Below the pieces are notes generated by a model. That model made no database searches. It was not told where the DNA came from and saw only the letters and a list, made by a program, of their open reading frames with translations. A stretch of DNA of 64,000 bases, taken from assembly GCF_028752835.1 (NCBI RefSeq), contig NZ_CP087952.1, positions 911,041 to 975,040 on the forward strand. The letters are read 5' to 3'. The translations under genes were made by a program, and so were the position numbers. Shown piece by piece: positions 1-8,068 of the stretch. The stretch is from Desulfosarcina sp. BuS5 (GTDB lineage Bacteria; Desulfobacterota; Desulfobacteria; Desulfobacterales; BuS5). Position 1 is the stretch's first letter. Every line of letters starts with the position of its first letter.

Positions 1-327
1 ACCAGTACTTTGGAGTAATAAGTAACTACAAAGTGCTGGAAGTTGTGTTTGAATATACTGAGAAAGCATGGCGTCGATGGTTAAGCCGAAGAAGTCACAA
101 GGGCGAAGTAATGTTCGAGGACTTGCGCACAACATACCCACTGCCATTACCCAGAATAGTCCATAATATTTGATGCCGTAAGGGCTGCAAAGTTATACGC
201 CAAACGGGGTGTCGCCTGTTTGGTTGATAATCCGGTAAAAAGGATTTGAACCGAGGAACCGTATGAGGGAAATCTTCACGTACGGGTCTGTAGGGGGGGC
301 GTCGGGTAACCGATGCTCCTACCTGGA
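1..327 (+). mobile_element. Group II intron, 3' end (copy D)
   Basis: Identical in layout to the last 327 bases of the complete intron copy at 9103-11371. It holds the end of the reverse transcriptase gene, then a noncoding tail with a domain V-like hairpin around 256-290 and a domain VI-like hairpin around 291-322. The 3' boundary at 327 is set by comparison with the empty site in the IS66 transposase gene. The flank that follows is an attC half. The window cuts off the 5' part. Confidence 0.85.
3..173 (+). CDS. Group II intron reverse transcriptase/maturase, C-terminal fragment
   Basis: Last 56 codons of the intron-encoded protein seen complete at 9844-11217; the gene is cut by the window edge, not necessarily broken. 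The segment is the basic C-terminal maturase tail and ends in the family-like LPRIVHNI. The stop is TGA at 171-173, 154 bases before the intron end, as in every other copy. Confidence 0.8.
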   Translation, partial: QYFGVISNYKVLEVVFEYTEKAWRRWLSRRSHKGEVMFEDLRTTYPLPLPRIVHNI

Positions 328-432
328 ACCCGACCGCCAACAGCGGTGCTTTTTTGAAACGCTCTCTTCCGCATAAATGTTGTCGTTTGCGGAAGGTCTT
401 GCCCCGCATGTTGGCGGCCGGTGAGTTCATCG
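328..432 (+). other. attC recombination site, 3' portion (after intron D)
   Basis: The arms ACCCGACCGCCAAC (328-341) and GTTGGCGGCCGGTGAG (410-425) are complementary, as in the L''/L' arms of an integron attC; near-identical sequences follow introns A (23850) and E (52826). The 5' R'' part would lie upstream of the intron, outside the window. The site ends TTCATCG; in the sister sites the next bases are TT, but here the 200-bp hairpin module starts instead. Confidence 0.75.
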
Positions 433-632
433 ATAAGTGGACCGTGAGCTCCGCTGCGCTACGCACACGGTCCACTTATCGCGGCTGTCGAGTTCCTCCA
501 ACGTCCTTGATAGGTTCCCGCTCACGCTCCACCTATCAAGGACGTTGGAGCCGACTGCGATTCTCAGCACTGGCTGAAAAAAAAATGCCTTTTTCAGCCA
601 GTGCCTGCGATTCTCGCGGCTCAACAGCCGCG
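433..632 (+). repeat. 200-bp triple-hairpin module, copy 1
   Basis: Three near-perfect palindromes in a row: one with arms GATAAGTGGACCGTG (432-446), one with 19-20-bp arms around CCAACGTCCTTGATAGGT, and one with arms GCACTGGCTGAAAAA. A short stem CGCGGCT/AGCCGCG closes the module. It has no credible gene. It is the same length as the copy at 63004-63203 and differs there by a single base. It lies exactly between the G and TT of an attC crossover point, where a cassette would be inserted. Confidence 0.8.
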
Positions 633-682
633 TTCTGTACTTGCTACAAAATTTTGATAACAGAGAATTAATAAAAACAGCA

Positions 683-710
683 TTGCGTATTGCGCACCAT
701 GCTGTATAAT
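683..710 (+). promoter_or_regulatory. Probable promoter of the HigBA cassette
   Basis: TTGCGT at 683-688 and a perfect TATAAT at 705-710 are separated by 16 bases, and the TATAAT ends 6 bases before the higB ATG. The palindrome TGCGTATTGCGCA overlaps the spacer and could be a HigA operator. Such a short or absent leader is common for toxin-antitoxin cassettes; autoregulation is inferred. Confidence 0.6.
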
Positions 711-716
711 ATATCT

Positions 717-995
717 ATGATAAAAACTTTCAAGCACAAAGGACTGCGGAAATTCTTTGAAAATGGTAATTTGGCTGGCATTAAGCCCGGGCACCGGCAA
801 AAACTTAGACTTCGACTTATAGCTCTTGACACTGCTACCTGTATTGAAGATATGAATATTCCAGGATGGCGGCTTCACAGTTTGAAAGGTGATCACAAAG
901 GATTATGGGCGATTGATGTCAATCGAAACTGGCGTATCGTTTTTAAATTTAAAGATGGTAATGCCTATATTGTAGACTATGAGGATTATCACTAA
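717..995 (+). CDS. higB: HigB-family toxin (RelE/ParE superfamily mRNA interferase)
   Basis: 92 residues, the usual HigB size. The series KTFKHKGLRKFFE...GIKPGHRQKLRLRL...LHSLKGDHKGLWAIDVNRNWRIVFKF is the HigB fold signature, with the conserved Trp-Arg-Ile-Val-Phe strand. HigB toxins cleave mRNA on the ribosome. ATG 717 was chosen over an upstream in-frame ATG at 690 because the TATAAT at 705-710 lies between them and family members begin MIKTFKHKGL. The stop overlaps the higA start by one base (TAATG). As a cassette gene it is followed by an attC. Confidence 0.9.
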   Translation: MIKTFKHKGLRKFFENGNLAGIKPGHRQKLRLRLIALDTATCIEDMNIPGWRLHSLKGDHKGLWAIDVNRNWRIVFKFKDGNAYIVDYEDYH

Positions 996-1285
996 TGGCT
1001 ATGTATAACCCACCCCATCCAGGGGAATTTATCAAAGATGTATATTTGGAGCCGTTGGGAGTGACCCCAAGAGGTGTTGCATTACGGCTTAAAGTTGCAC
1101 CTTCGACTTTTTCCAGACTTATAAAAGGACAGAGTTCAATTAGCCCTGGCATGGCTCTGCGCCTATCCAAATGTTTGGGTCGCAGCCCGGAAAGCTGGCT
1201 TCTTATGCAGGATAGTTATGATTTATGGAAAGCTAAACAAAATGTTGATCTCTCAGACATAGAACCTTTGGCAATCCCAGCTTAG
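995..1285 (+). CDS. higA: HigA-family antitoxin (XRE helix-turn-helix)
   Basis: 96 residues. The N-terminal HPGEFIKDVYLEPLGV motif is the hallmark of HigA, and the HTH covers roughly residues 20-60 (GVALRLKVAPSTFSRLIKGQSSISPGMALRLSK). It should neutralise HigB and repress the shared promoter. It is co-transcribed with and overlaps higB. The attC site starts 17 bases after its stop. Confidence 0.92.
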   Translation: MAMYNPPHPGEFIKDVYLEPLGVTPRGVALRLKVAPSTFSRLIKGQSSISPGMALRLSKCLGRSPESWLLMQDSYDLWKAKQNVDLSDIEPLAIPA

Positions 1286-1301
1286 CCTCCAATTTAAAAT
1301 T

Positions 1302-1436
1302 GCACAGAACAAAACGCTGGAAGGGACTGGACAGGAGCTCGGCATTCCGGAAAAGCAATTTTTAACGGGATTTTACAATTTAATCAGCGCTGTTGGGTCG
1401 GCTCTGCCCAGCCCCTCAGCTCGGTCGTTATGTGCC
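1302..1436 (+). other. attC site downstream of the HigBA cassette
   Basis: The left arm AACAAAACGCTGG...GGGACTGG (1309-1330) pairs imperfectly with the right arm CCAGCCCCTCAGCTCGGTCGTT (1408-1429), followed by ATGTGCC. The inner segment contains further stem-forming sequence. The predicted crossover is between G1427 and TT. The site is plus-oriented, matching the cassette genes. Confidence 0.7.
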
Positions 1437-1473
1437 GAAACCATGACGCAACAATACAAAAAAGAAATTTATC

Positions 1474-1574
1474 ATGGATATTTCACCAATAATTAACCAG
1501 ATGTTCCATGTTTTCTGGTATTTAATTCCGCTGATAATTATAGGTGGAATCATTAAATCACCATGGTTTAAAGG
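1474..1574 (+). pseudogene. NERD-domain nuclease-related protein, N-terminal fragment
   Basis: The translation begins MDISPIINQMFHVFWYLIPL and continues to SPWFKG, which I recognise as the N-terminal membrane anchor that precedes the NERD domain in a common family. The gene starts 38 bases after the attC and is cut after 33 codons by the IS end at 1575; the rest is absent. The family call rests on the N-terminus alone. Confidence 0.55.
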
Positions 1575-2687
1575 TGGGGTGTCTAAATCCCCATAATTAG
1601 CTTGCTCAGGATTTGGCCCCCCCCCTTCAGAATATAAGTTATGTATGTCAATTTGCTCCATTTATAAACAAAGCATTAACATGTTGATAATACCCATTAT
1701 TTATATTTGAATGTGGTTAAACAAATGCTTATTAAGCTGCGGCACGGTTATTATATTCGGCATTATTGGGCGCATAAGGTTGTTTTGTAAACTTATTTAC
1801 GGGCCCACCTAATTGTTCAAAATTTGCTGTAATATCAGTTACATCTTTTGATTTTCATCATTTTTTGGCACCGGTAGAAGAGTTAAACCACAGTCAAACT
1901 CAGTTGACAAACTATCTGTAAGGCTTCCGGGGTTGGTAAAATTTTTCGGCGCTGCCGAGTTAAAGACAACAACTTATTTTCAACTTCCTGTTGTTCCTTT
2001 ACTGTAACGCCCATTGCCATCCGAACGGATTCTCTATTCACAGATCCGCAAAAAGCCGGTAAACGAAGTGCAATTCGGTTTGCATCTTTTACTTCTCCTG
2101 TACCATGTGTTTTACCAAGTCCAAACAGGGATTCAATATTATCAGAACAAATAGGCATTCCAGTATTGCCCATGCCCAATGATTCAGCGACTATTAATTG
2201 TTTTTCCATCCAGGTAATAAAACCGATACGTACTTGAGAGCTTTGAGGGATATTTTTTAAAAGTCCTTTGCACTCTTTGTAGGTTTTCATATTCAAGCCT
2301 TGAGCTTTAAGAATTTCCTGGCTTTTTAAAAGAGGAGATGCATCACGAAGAAATCGCTTGATAAACTGTTTATATTCAGGAAGTTTACCAAGATAATTCC
2401 TAAGTTTTGAAACTACAGAGTCCTTTGAAACTCGCCCCCGTGGTGAGTGCTTAAGAACCATTTCAGCCCATTTCACCATTCGATGAATATTCATGAATCG
2501 AGCTTTTGTCGAAACCTTTGGGGGTGCAAAAAATGCAAGTACTGTTTGCTTAAATTTTTTTGAGGCTTGTCCGCAAGCAGAGATAAAACAGTCATACGAA
2601 GGATGTTTTGTATATTCTTTTTTTAATAGATTGGCAACAACATGAGAAATATCATCAATGGAGAAACTTGAAAATCCTCTTTCATTT
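1575..2687 (-). mobile_element. Unclassified IS, truncated copy
   Basis: Matches the right half of the complete element at 44761-47066 in reverse. Its terminus at 1575 reads TGGGGTGTCTAAATCCCC, the same end found at 47066. The other side is cut at 2687 by the IS4-family element. The noncoding stretch 1575-1750 is the element's terminal sequence. Confidence 0.85.
1753..2687 (-). pseudogene. Transposase of the unclassified IS, C-terminal fragment
   Basis: Residues correspond to the last two thirds of the transposase at 45272-46911. Reading is intact down to KILPTP near 1925; a one-base loss relative to the complete copy then shifts the frame and gives an early stop at 1883. The N-terminus is removed by the IS4 insertion at 2688. 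It cannot be active. Confidence 0.85.
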
Positions 2688-3993
2688 CAGTAGTGTCCGG
2701 TTAGGTTTTTGCATGTTATATGGGATAAAAAAATTAGAAAAATGTTCATTTTTTACTTGACAAACCAAATAAAAATTTTTTATCGTTTTGTTATAAAATA
2801 TAATTATAACAAGGAGTTAAGACAAAAATGGACATATTCAATATCCCAAAAAAGAATTTTAATCCCCAATCTCATGCTCGATTTCTCAAACCTTTGCAAA
2901 AGATTTTTCCTGACACGCCACAGCTTAAATCCCGAGGTCACAGGCCATTGAAAATGACTTTTGAAGATCAGCTTCACGCACTGATATTTTTCCATCTACA
3001 AGAACATGAATCAGCTCGTGATCTTATTCAACACCTTAAAGAAGACGATTTTGCCAAAGAATGTGTCGCTCCAGATGGAGGGATCAGTCGTAGCAGTTTT
3101 TCCGAAATTATCAATTCTCGAGGGCTTGAACAGCTTGAATATGTTTTTCAAGCTCTTTGCAGCCAGGCACAAAATGCTTTACCATCAAATTATTCAGATC
3201 TCGGTGAACTCGTTTCCATTGATGGATCTTTAATTGATGCAGTTCTGTCCATGTACTGGGCTGATTACAGAAAAGGCGCTAAAAAAGCAAAAGGCCATTT
3301 CGGCTTTGATGTCAATCGCAAGATTCCTATAAAAATTCATCTGACAAATGGAAATGGCGCTGAACGCCCCTTTGTCAGGTCTATCCTTACAAAAGGCCAA
3401 ACAGGAATCATGGATCGGGGGTATCAATCACATAAGGATTTTGATCTTCTTCAGGATGAAAAAAACATTTTGTTTGCCGCATCAAAGCGAAAACAACAAG
3501 AACTATTATCAAAGAGCAGCCTGTTGATCCCGACAGCTATATTTTTTATGATGCTGTGGTTCTTCTTGGCACTCCTGGGGTAAACCAGACCAGAAAGCCG
3601 GTTCGACTGGTTGGTTATAAAATTGCCGGTGTCAAATATTTTGTGGCAACTGATCGTTATGATCTTACAGCCGAGCAGGTTGCAACCGTTTATAAGCTTA
3701 GATGGGATATCGAAACTTTTTCAAATGGTGGAAGAAACATTTAAAAGTGTACCACTTGATTGCTCACAGTAGATATGGCCTGATGGTTCAAATCCTTGCG
3801 GGGTTAATAACCTACCTGCTTATGGCCATATACTGCCATGAACAGTTTAATGAACCTGTATCAATAAAGAGGATTCGTCAGCTTAGAAATACCATCCAGA
3901 ACGAATTACGTACTGACGAAAAAAACGTATGGTCTAATAATCTGATTATCAAAGAGCAAATGCTATATGCAAAAACTTAACCGGACACTACTG
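2688..3993 (+). mobile_element. IS4-family element, copy 1 (decayed)
   Basis: Ends are CAGTAGTGTCCGGTTA in inverted orientation. It is 1306 bp against 1308 bp for the two intact copies (51211-52518, 58956-60263). The four bases ATTT occur on both sides (2684-2687, 3994-3997), but the flanks come from different genes, so they may not be a true target duplication. Confidence 0.9.
2828..3980 (+). pseudogene. IS4-family transposase, frameshifted
   Basis: Compared with the 384-residue intact protein, this copy lacks one A in the A-run at about 3462-3468 and one T in the T-run at about 3717-3721. Each shifts the frame, so the DDE glutamate region is separated from the N-terminus. Both losses are in homopolymers, so sequencing error is a possible alternative to real decay. 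Confidence 0.85.
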
Positions 3994-3994
3994 A

Positions 3995-5392
3995 TTTGGA
4001 ATAGAAATAAATAGAAGAATTTCACAGATAGCAAAGATAAAATTCTTAATTGAAACCAACTCAGAACCAAATATTATATGTGAAAATTCCCTAAAAGATT
4101 TAAGTGAGATAACTCTATTAAAAGGCAAAGCCGGGCTGGCAAACTCTTTCGATATTATTTTAACCAATCCTCCCTTTGGAAGTCAAGGTAAAATTACTCA
4201 TCGAAAGATATTGGAATATTATGATTTAGGCCATAAATGGAATAAGTATAAAGACGGTTATTCAAAATCAAATAAAATTTTAAAAGGACAAGTGCCGGAT
4301 GTATTGTTCATTGAACAATGCTTAAATCTTTTAAAACCGGGTGGTAGAATGGGTATAGTTTTACCCAATGGATTTTTTGAAAACCCTTCAATGGATTATG
4401 TAAGAGAGTATATTAAAAAAAGGGCATTTATAACAGGTATTGTATTACTACCTCACGAAACTTTCATTCCTTATGGAACTGGAGTCAAAGTTTCATTGCT
4501 ATTTTTGCAAAAGAAGAACGGGATGGCTATCAATAATAATCAAGTATTTTTTAGCAAAATAAATAAACTTGGTTATGTTGGAAATAAAAATGGCACACCT
4601 ATTTACAAAAAAGACAAACAAGGAAATATTATTATAAATAATGGTAAAAAAATAATTGACGAGGATTTTACTAAATCAATTAATGATTATAAAAAATTCA
4701 TAAAGTCTTTCTATATAAAAACTGAAAAATCGTTTTCGATAGAGGCTTCAAAATTAAATAACCGTTTAGATTACAATTACTACTTACCGGAACACAGAGA
4801 ATTAATTGAAAATTTGCGAAAACTCAAAGCTGTAAAACTTGGAGAGATCGTAACTATTGTACGAGAAAAATCTCCACTACTAAAGCAGAACACCATTGTT
4901 GAATATGTAGAATTATCCGATATTTATACAAAAACATTTGAGATAATTAATAGTACAACTCTTTTAACCACAGAATTACCAAGCAGAGCAAGTTATGAAA
5001 TAAAAACAGGTGATATTATCACGGCAGTTGCTGGCAATTCTATTGGTTCACGTAAACATGCTACAGCCTATGTTACAGAAGAATATAATAGCGCTATTTG
5101 TACAAATGGTTTTAGGATATTAAGAAATGTCAAAATTAATCATTATTATTTGCTGTATTACCTTCAAAGTGATTTATTTTTAAAACAAATACTTATGTAT
5201 AGAACAGGTGCTGCAATTCCAGCAATTTCTGATAAAGATTTTTTCAATATACTGGTTTATTTGCCACCACAAAAAGAAATGGATGATATAATTTTGCGTA
5301 TGGAGAAAAGCTTTAAATTAAGAAATGAAGCAAAAAGAATACTATCAAAAATAGAAGCAACAATAAATATAAATCACATAACAAAGCGCTCC
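3995..5392 (+). pseudogene. Type I-like N6-adenine DNA methylase with C-terminal specificity region, 5' truncated
   Basis: The open frame starts at the IS border with FGIEINRRISQIAK and reaches the catalytic motif NPPF at about 4166-4177 (FDIILTNPPFGSQ), diagnostic of adenine-specific methylases. LKPGGRMGIVLPNG follows. The C-terminal third (from about 4735) resembles a HsdS-type target-recognition segment with RLDYNYYLPEHRE and PPQKEMDDIILRME. The SAM-binding N-terminus has been replaced by IS4 copy 1. The 3' end runs into attC sequence and then the intron, which would add SSCQDKSESLG before a stop at 5425. It is probably a restriction-modification cassette gene and is probably inactive. Confidence 0.75.
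5375..5392 (+). other. attC site, 5' portion (before intron A)
   Basis: CACATAACAAAGCGCTCC has the R'' core (AAC) and the left spacer of an attC. Intron A starts at the next base. The matching 3' portion resumes at 23850, so the site is split by 18.4 kb of nested insertions. Confidence 0.65.
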
Positions 5393-5890
5393 TCGTGCCA
5401 AGATAAATCCGAATCGTTGGGATAAGACACAAGGTCTTTGAAACTCGATATTGTTACCAAGTGGGTGCTCGGGAAACGGTTTGTTTCCTTCATCTCTGCA
5501 GGGCTTGCTCTGGCATTGATGTTAAGATAGTCCCACCTGACTAAAGACTAACCAGCAGGTCAGTAGCGAAGTCCACAGGTAAACCCGGTAACGGGAGTCT
5601 GGAGCTGGACGGAGCAAGATTGCAGGCTCTGTATTGAGCCCCGAAAAATGTATGGTTGTGGTCATTGTGATAATCCTGCTTGCAGGAAAAAGCCGACGCT
5701 TTGGAGACAGCGGAAGGCAGCAGTCCTGAATATGCTAAGGCAAGTATTCAGGACACCACCGGGGTCTTAGACCAGGGCATGTACTCAAAGGGGTAGCTCG
5801 GGAACTTGGGAGACCCGGATGTTTCCTTGGGTAAAAAGAACGGTAACAGGAAATCCAGCGCAAGCGAAATCCCGGCGTTGCATAGGAATG
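5393..5890 (+). mobile_element. Group II intron copy A, 5' part (ribozyme domains)
   Basis: Identical to bases 1-498 of the intact intron at 9103. It is noncoding and structured, and is interrupted at AATG (5887-5890) by the IS3-family element. The intron continues at 22079. The two parts sum to 2269 bp, exactly the length of copy B. Confidence 0.9.
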
Positions 5891-5969
5891 TATAATACTC
5901 CCCAAAAACTGGACAGTTGTTTAAGGTGTAAAATGAGTATATCCTGATCAACAAAAAGGAGGCTCATTA

Positions 5970-6005
5970 ATGGGTAAAATTCGAAAAAATTACAGTGCAT
6001 CATTC
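5970..6005 (+). pseudogene. IS3 OrfA, first segment (split by IS66)
   Basis: ATG at 5970 follows a good AGGAGG at 5957-5962. The first twelve codons read MGKIRKNYSASF and the gene continues at 12907 after the IS66 cluster inserted with duplication CATCATTC. The joined protein is about 95 residues with the usual IS3 OrfA helix-turn-helix (SYGVH-type, NQINQWRKRLL) and a leucine-rich tail. Confidence 0.8.
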
Positions 6006-6097
6006 GTGTCCTTTCGGCAAGCGTGCATGAAAAACAAATTCAAATAAGGTAGTATCGGTCATTCAAATCACGTAATATTATATAAGGAGGATGACCG

Positions 6098-6484
6098 ATG
6101 AATCTTATGCAGCCTTCAGGCGAGTACAGTCTGGATGAAGTACGGGAAAAATTTAAACAATGGCGTAACAGCCGGGATAGAGGTAAAGCCATTCCGGAAG
6201 CATTATGGGAAGCCGCTGCCTCGTTATACCCTGCCTATTCTCTGCACCGTATATCAAAAGCCTTGAGCCTCAACCATACCAAGCTAAAGCATTACGTCCA
6301 GAATATATCACCAAATCCGTCCGTGCCGACGGCATCTTTCATCGAACTTGATGTAGCCCAAGCCCCTTTGCCTTTCAAGGGCATTATCGAGATGCAACAT
6401 CAGAACGGTGCCAGGATGACAATGCAAATTGCGGACAGTTCTGACTTGATCAATATAACCCAACAGTTTTGGAGTCAGCCATGA
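6098..6484 (+). CDS. tnpA: IS66 TnpA accessory protein (partial copy a)
   Basis: 128 residues, intact. The central segment SRDRGKAIPEALWEAAASLYPAYSLHRISKALSLNHTKLKHYV is the IS66 TnpA (IS66 Orf1) helix-turn-helix region. It is required with TnpB and TnpC for transposition in this group. An AGGAGG precedes the ATG, and the gene overlaps tnpB in an ATGA junction at 6481. Confidence 0.9.
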   Translation: MNLMQPSGEYSLDEVREKFKQWRNSRDRGKAIPEALWEAAASLYPAYSLHRISKALSLNHTKLKHYVQNISPNPSVPTASFIELDVAQAPLPFKGIIEMQHQNGARMTMQIADSSDLINITQQFWSQP

Positions 6485-6843
6485 TTCAGATAACTCCGCA
6501 AATGCGTATCCTGCTGGCCATAGACCCGGTGGATTTCAGAAAAGGTATCGACGGTCTAAATGCTGTTTGTCGGCAGGTGCTGCGCTCCGATCCATTTTCA
6601 GGGTATGTTTTTATTTTTCGTAATAAAAAGGCAACTGCCATAAAGATCATTATGTATGATGGCCAAGGATTCTGGATGTGTCAGAAAAGGCTGTCTAAGG
6701 GACGTTTCAACTGGTGGCCAAACAAATCCGGTGAGGCGGTCAGGCCTCTGGCCGTTCATGAACTGCAGCTTCTGATCTGGAACGGTAATCCTGTAAAGGC
6801 TCATGTTGCACCATTGTGGCGGCCAATTCCTGTAAAAAAATAA
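6481..6843 (+). CDS. tnpB: IS66 TnpB accessory protein (partial copy a)
   Basis: 120 residues with the IS66 Orf2 signature MRILLAIDPVDFRKGIDGL, GYVFIFRNKKATAIKIIMYDG and QKRLSKGRFNWW. ATG 6481 overlaps the tnpA stop. The gene is intact although the element copy is truncated downstream. Confidence 0.92.
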   Translation: MIQITPQMRILLAIDPVDFRKGIDGLNAVCRQVLRSDPFSGYVFIFRNKKATAIKIIMYDGQGFWMCQKRLSKGRFNWWPNKSGEAVRPLAVHELQLLIWNGNPVKAHVAPLWRPIPVKK

Positions 6844-6890
6844 AAAAAAATATTTAATGACTTGCGTTCCAGTAAAAAATGTGATATTTG

Positions 6891-7183
6891 ATGCCCATGT
6901 TTACGTATAGAGGCAGAGTCGTTACTGACAAAGATATTATTTTTATCAAGGAGCTTATTGCTCAAAATCCGGATGCCAGCCGCCGGGCGCTTTCCAGAAA
7001 ACTGTGCATAGCCTGGAATTGGGTCCAGGCCAATGGGGCATTGCGTGATATGGTCTGTCGGGGTATGATGTTAGAACTGCACCGTGCAGGATTCATACGT
7101 CTGCCGGACAAAAAATGTAATCCCCATAATCCATTTGTAGAACGTAGAAAACCTAAAAAAATTCAGATCAATCAAACTTTACT
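6891..7183 (+). pseudogene. DUF4338 passenger, N-terminal fragment (copy a)
   Basis: Same as residues 1-97 of the protein at 8069-8947 and then cut at 7183 by the left terminus of IS66 copy b. The reading frame runs on a few codons into that terminus. Confidence 0.88.
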
Positions 7184-7275
7184 GTGTCCTTTCGGCAAGC
7201 GTGCATGAAAAACAAATTCAAATAAGGTAGTATCGGTCATTCAAATCACGTAATATTATATAAGGAGGATGACCG

Positions 7276-7662
7276 ATGAATCTTATGCAGCCTTCAGGCG
7301 AGTACAGTCTGGATGAAGTACGGGAAAAATTTAAACAATGGCGTAACAGCCGGGATAGAGGTAAAGCCATTCCGGAAGCATTATGGGAAGCCGCTGCCTC
7401 GTTATACCCTGCCTATTCTCTGCACCGTATATCAAAAGCCTTGAGCCTCAACCATACCAAGCTAAAGCATTACGTCCAGAATATATCACCAAATCCGTCC
7501 GTGCCGACGGCATCTTTCATCGAACTTGATGTAGCCCAAGCCCCTTTGCCTTTCAAGGGCATTATCGAGATGCAACATCAGAACGGTGCCAGGATGACAA
7601 TGCAAATTGCGGACAGTTCTGACTTGATCAATATAACCCAACAGTTTTGGAGTCAGCCATGA
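7276..7662 (+). CDS. tnpA: IS66 TnpA (copy b)
   Basis: Identical protein to the one at 6098-6484 (128 residues, helix-turn-helix accessory factor). AGGAGG upstream; overlaps tnpB by four bases. Confidence 0.9.
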   Translation: MNLMQPSGEYSLDEVREKFKQWRNSRDRGKAIPEALWEAAASLYPAYSLHRISKALSLNHTKLKHYVQNISPNPSVPTASFIELDVAQAPLPFKGIIEMQHQNGARMTMQIADSSDLINITQQFWSQP

Positions 7663-8021
7663 TTCAGATAACTCCGCAAATGCGTATCCTGCTGGCCATA
7701 GACCCGGTGGATTTCAGAAAAGGTATCGACGGTCTAAATGCTGTTTGTCGGCAGGTGCTGCGCTCCGATCCATTTTCAGGGTATGTTTTTATTTTTCGTA
7801 ATAAAAAGGCAACTGCCATAAAGATCATTATGTATGATGGCCAAGGATTCTGGATGTGTCAGAAAAGGCTGTCTAAGGGACGTTTCAACTGGTGGCCAAA
7901 CAAATCCGGTGAGGCGGTCAGGCCTCTGGCCGTTCATGAACTGCAGCTTCTGATCTGGAACGGTAATCCTGTAAAGGCTCATGTTGCACCATTGTGGCGG
8001 CCAATTCCTGTAAAAAAATAG
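7659..8021 (+). CDS. tnpB: IS66 TnpB (copy b)
   Basis: Identical to the TnpB at 6481-6843. ATGA overlap with tnpA suggests translational coupling. One base differs in the A-rich tail just after the stop (TAG here, TAA in copy a). Confidence 0.92.
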   Translation: MIQITPQMRILLAIDPVDFRKGIDGLNAVCRQVLRSDPFSGYVFIFRNKKATAIKIIMYDGQGFWMCQKRLSKGRFNWWPNKSGEAVRPLAVHELQLLIWNGNPVKAHVAPLWRPIPVKK

Positions 8022-8068
8022 AAAAAAATATTTAATGACTTGCGTTCCAGTAAAAAATGTGATATTTG

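Larger units (their letters stand above)
6006..7183 (+). mobile_element. IS66 element, left-end partial copy (a)
   Basis: Starts with the IS66 terminus GTGTCCTTTCGGCAAGCG and equals the first 1178 bp of the 3446-bp element. At 7184 a second, complete left end begins. The duplication CATCATTC at 5998-6005 and 12899-12906 pairs this left end with the right end of the next copy. This implies an insertion of IS66 into IS66 followed by a recombinational loss. Confidence 0.85.

Noticed and set aside
328-671. Coding frames through the attC and hairpin module
   Set aside because: Long palindromes force open frames on both strands; no protein motif.
5748-5954. Open frames on the minus strand in the intron 5' region
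   Set aside because: They overlap ribozyme sequence and are repeated only because the intron is repeated.
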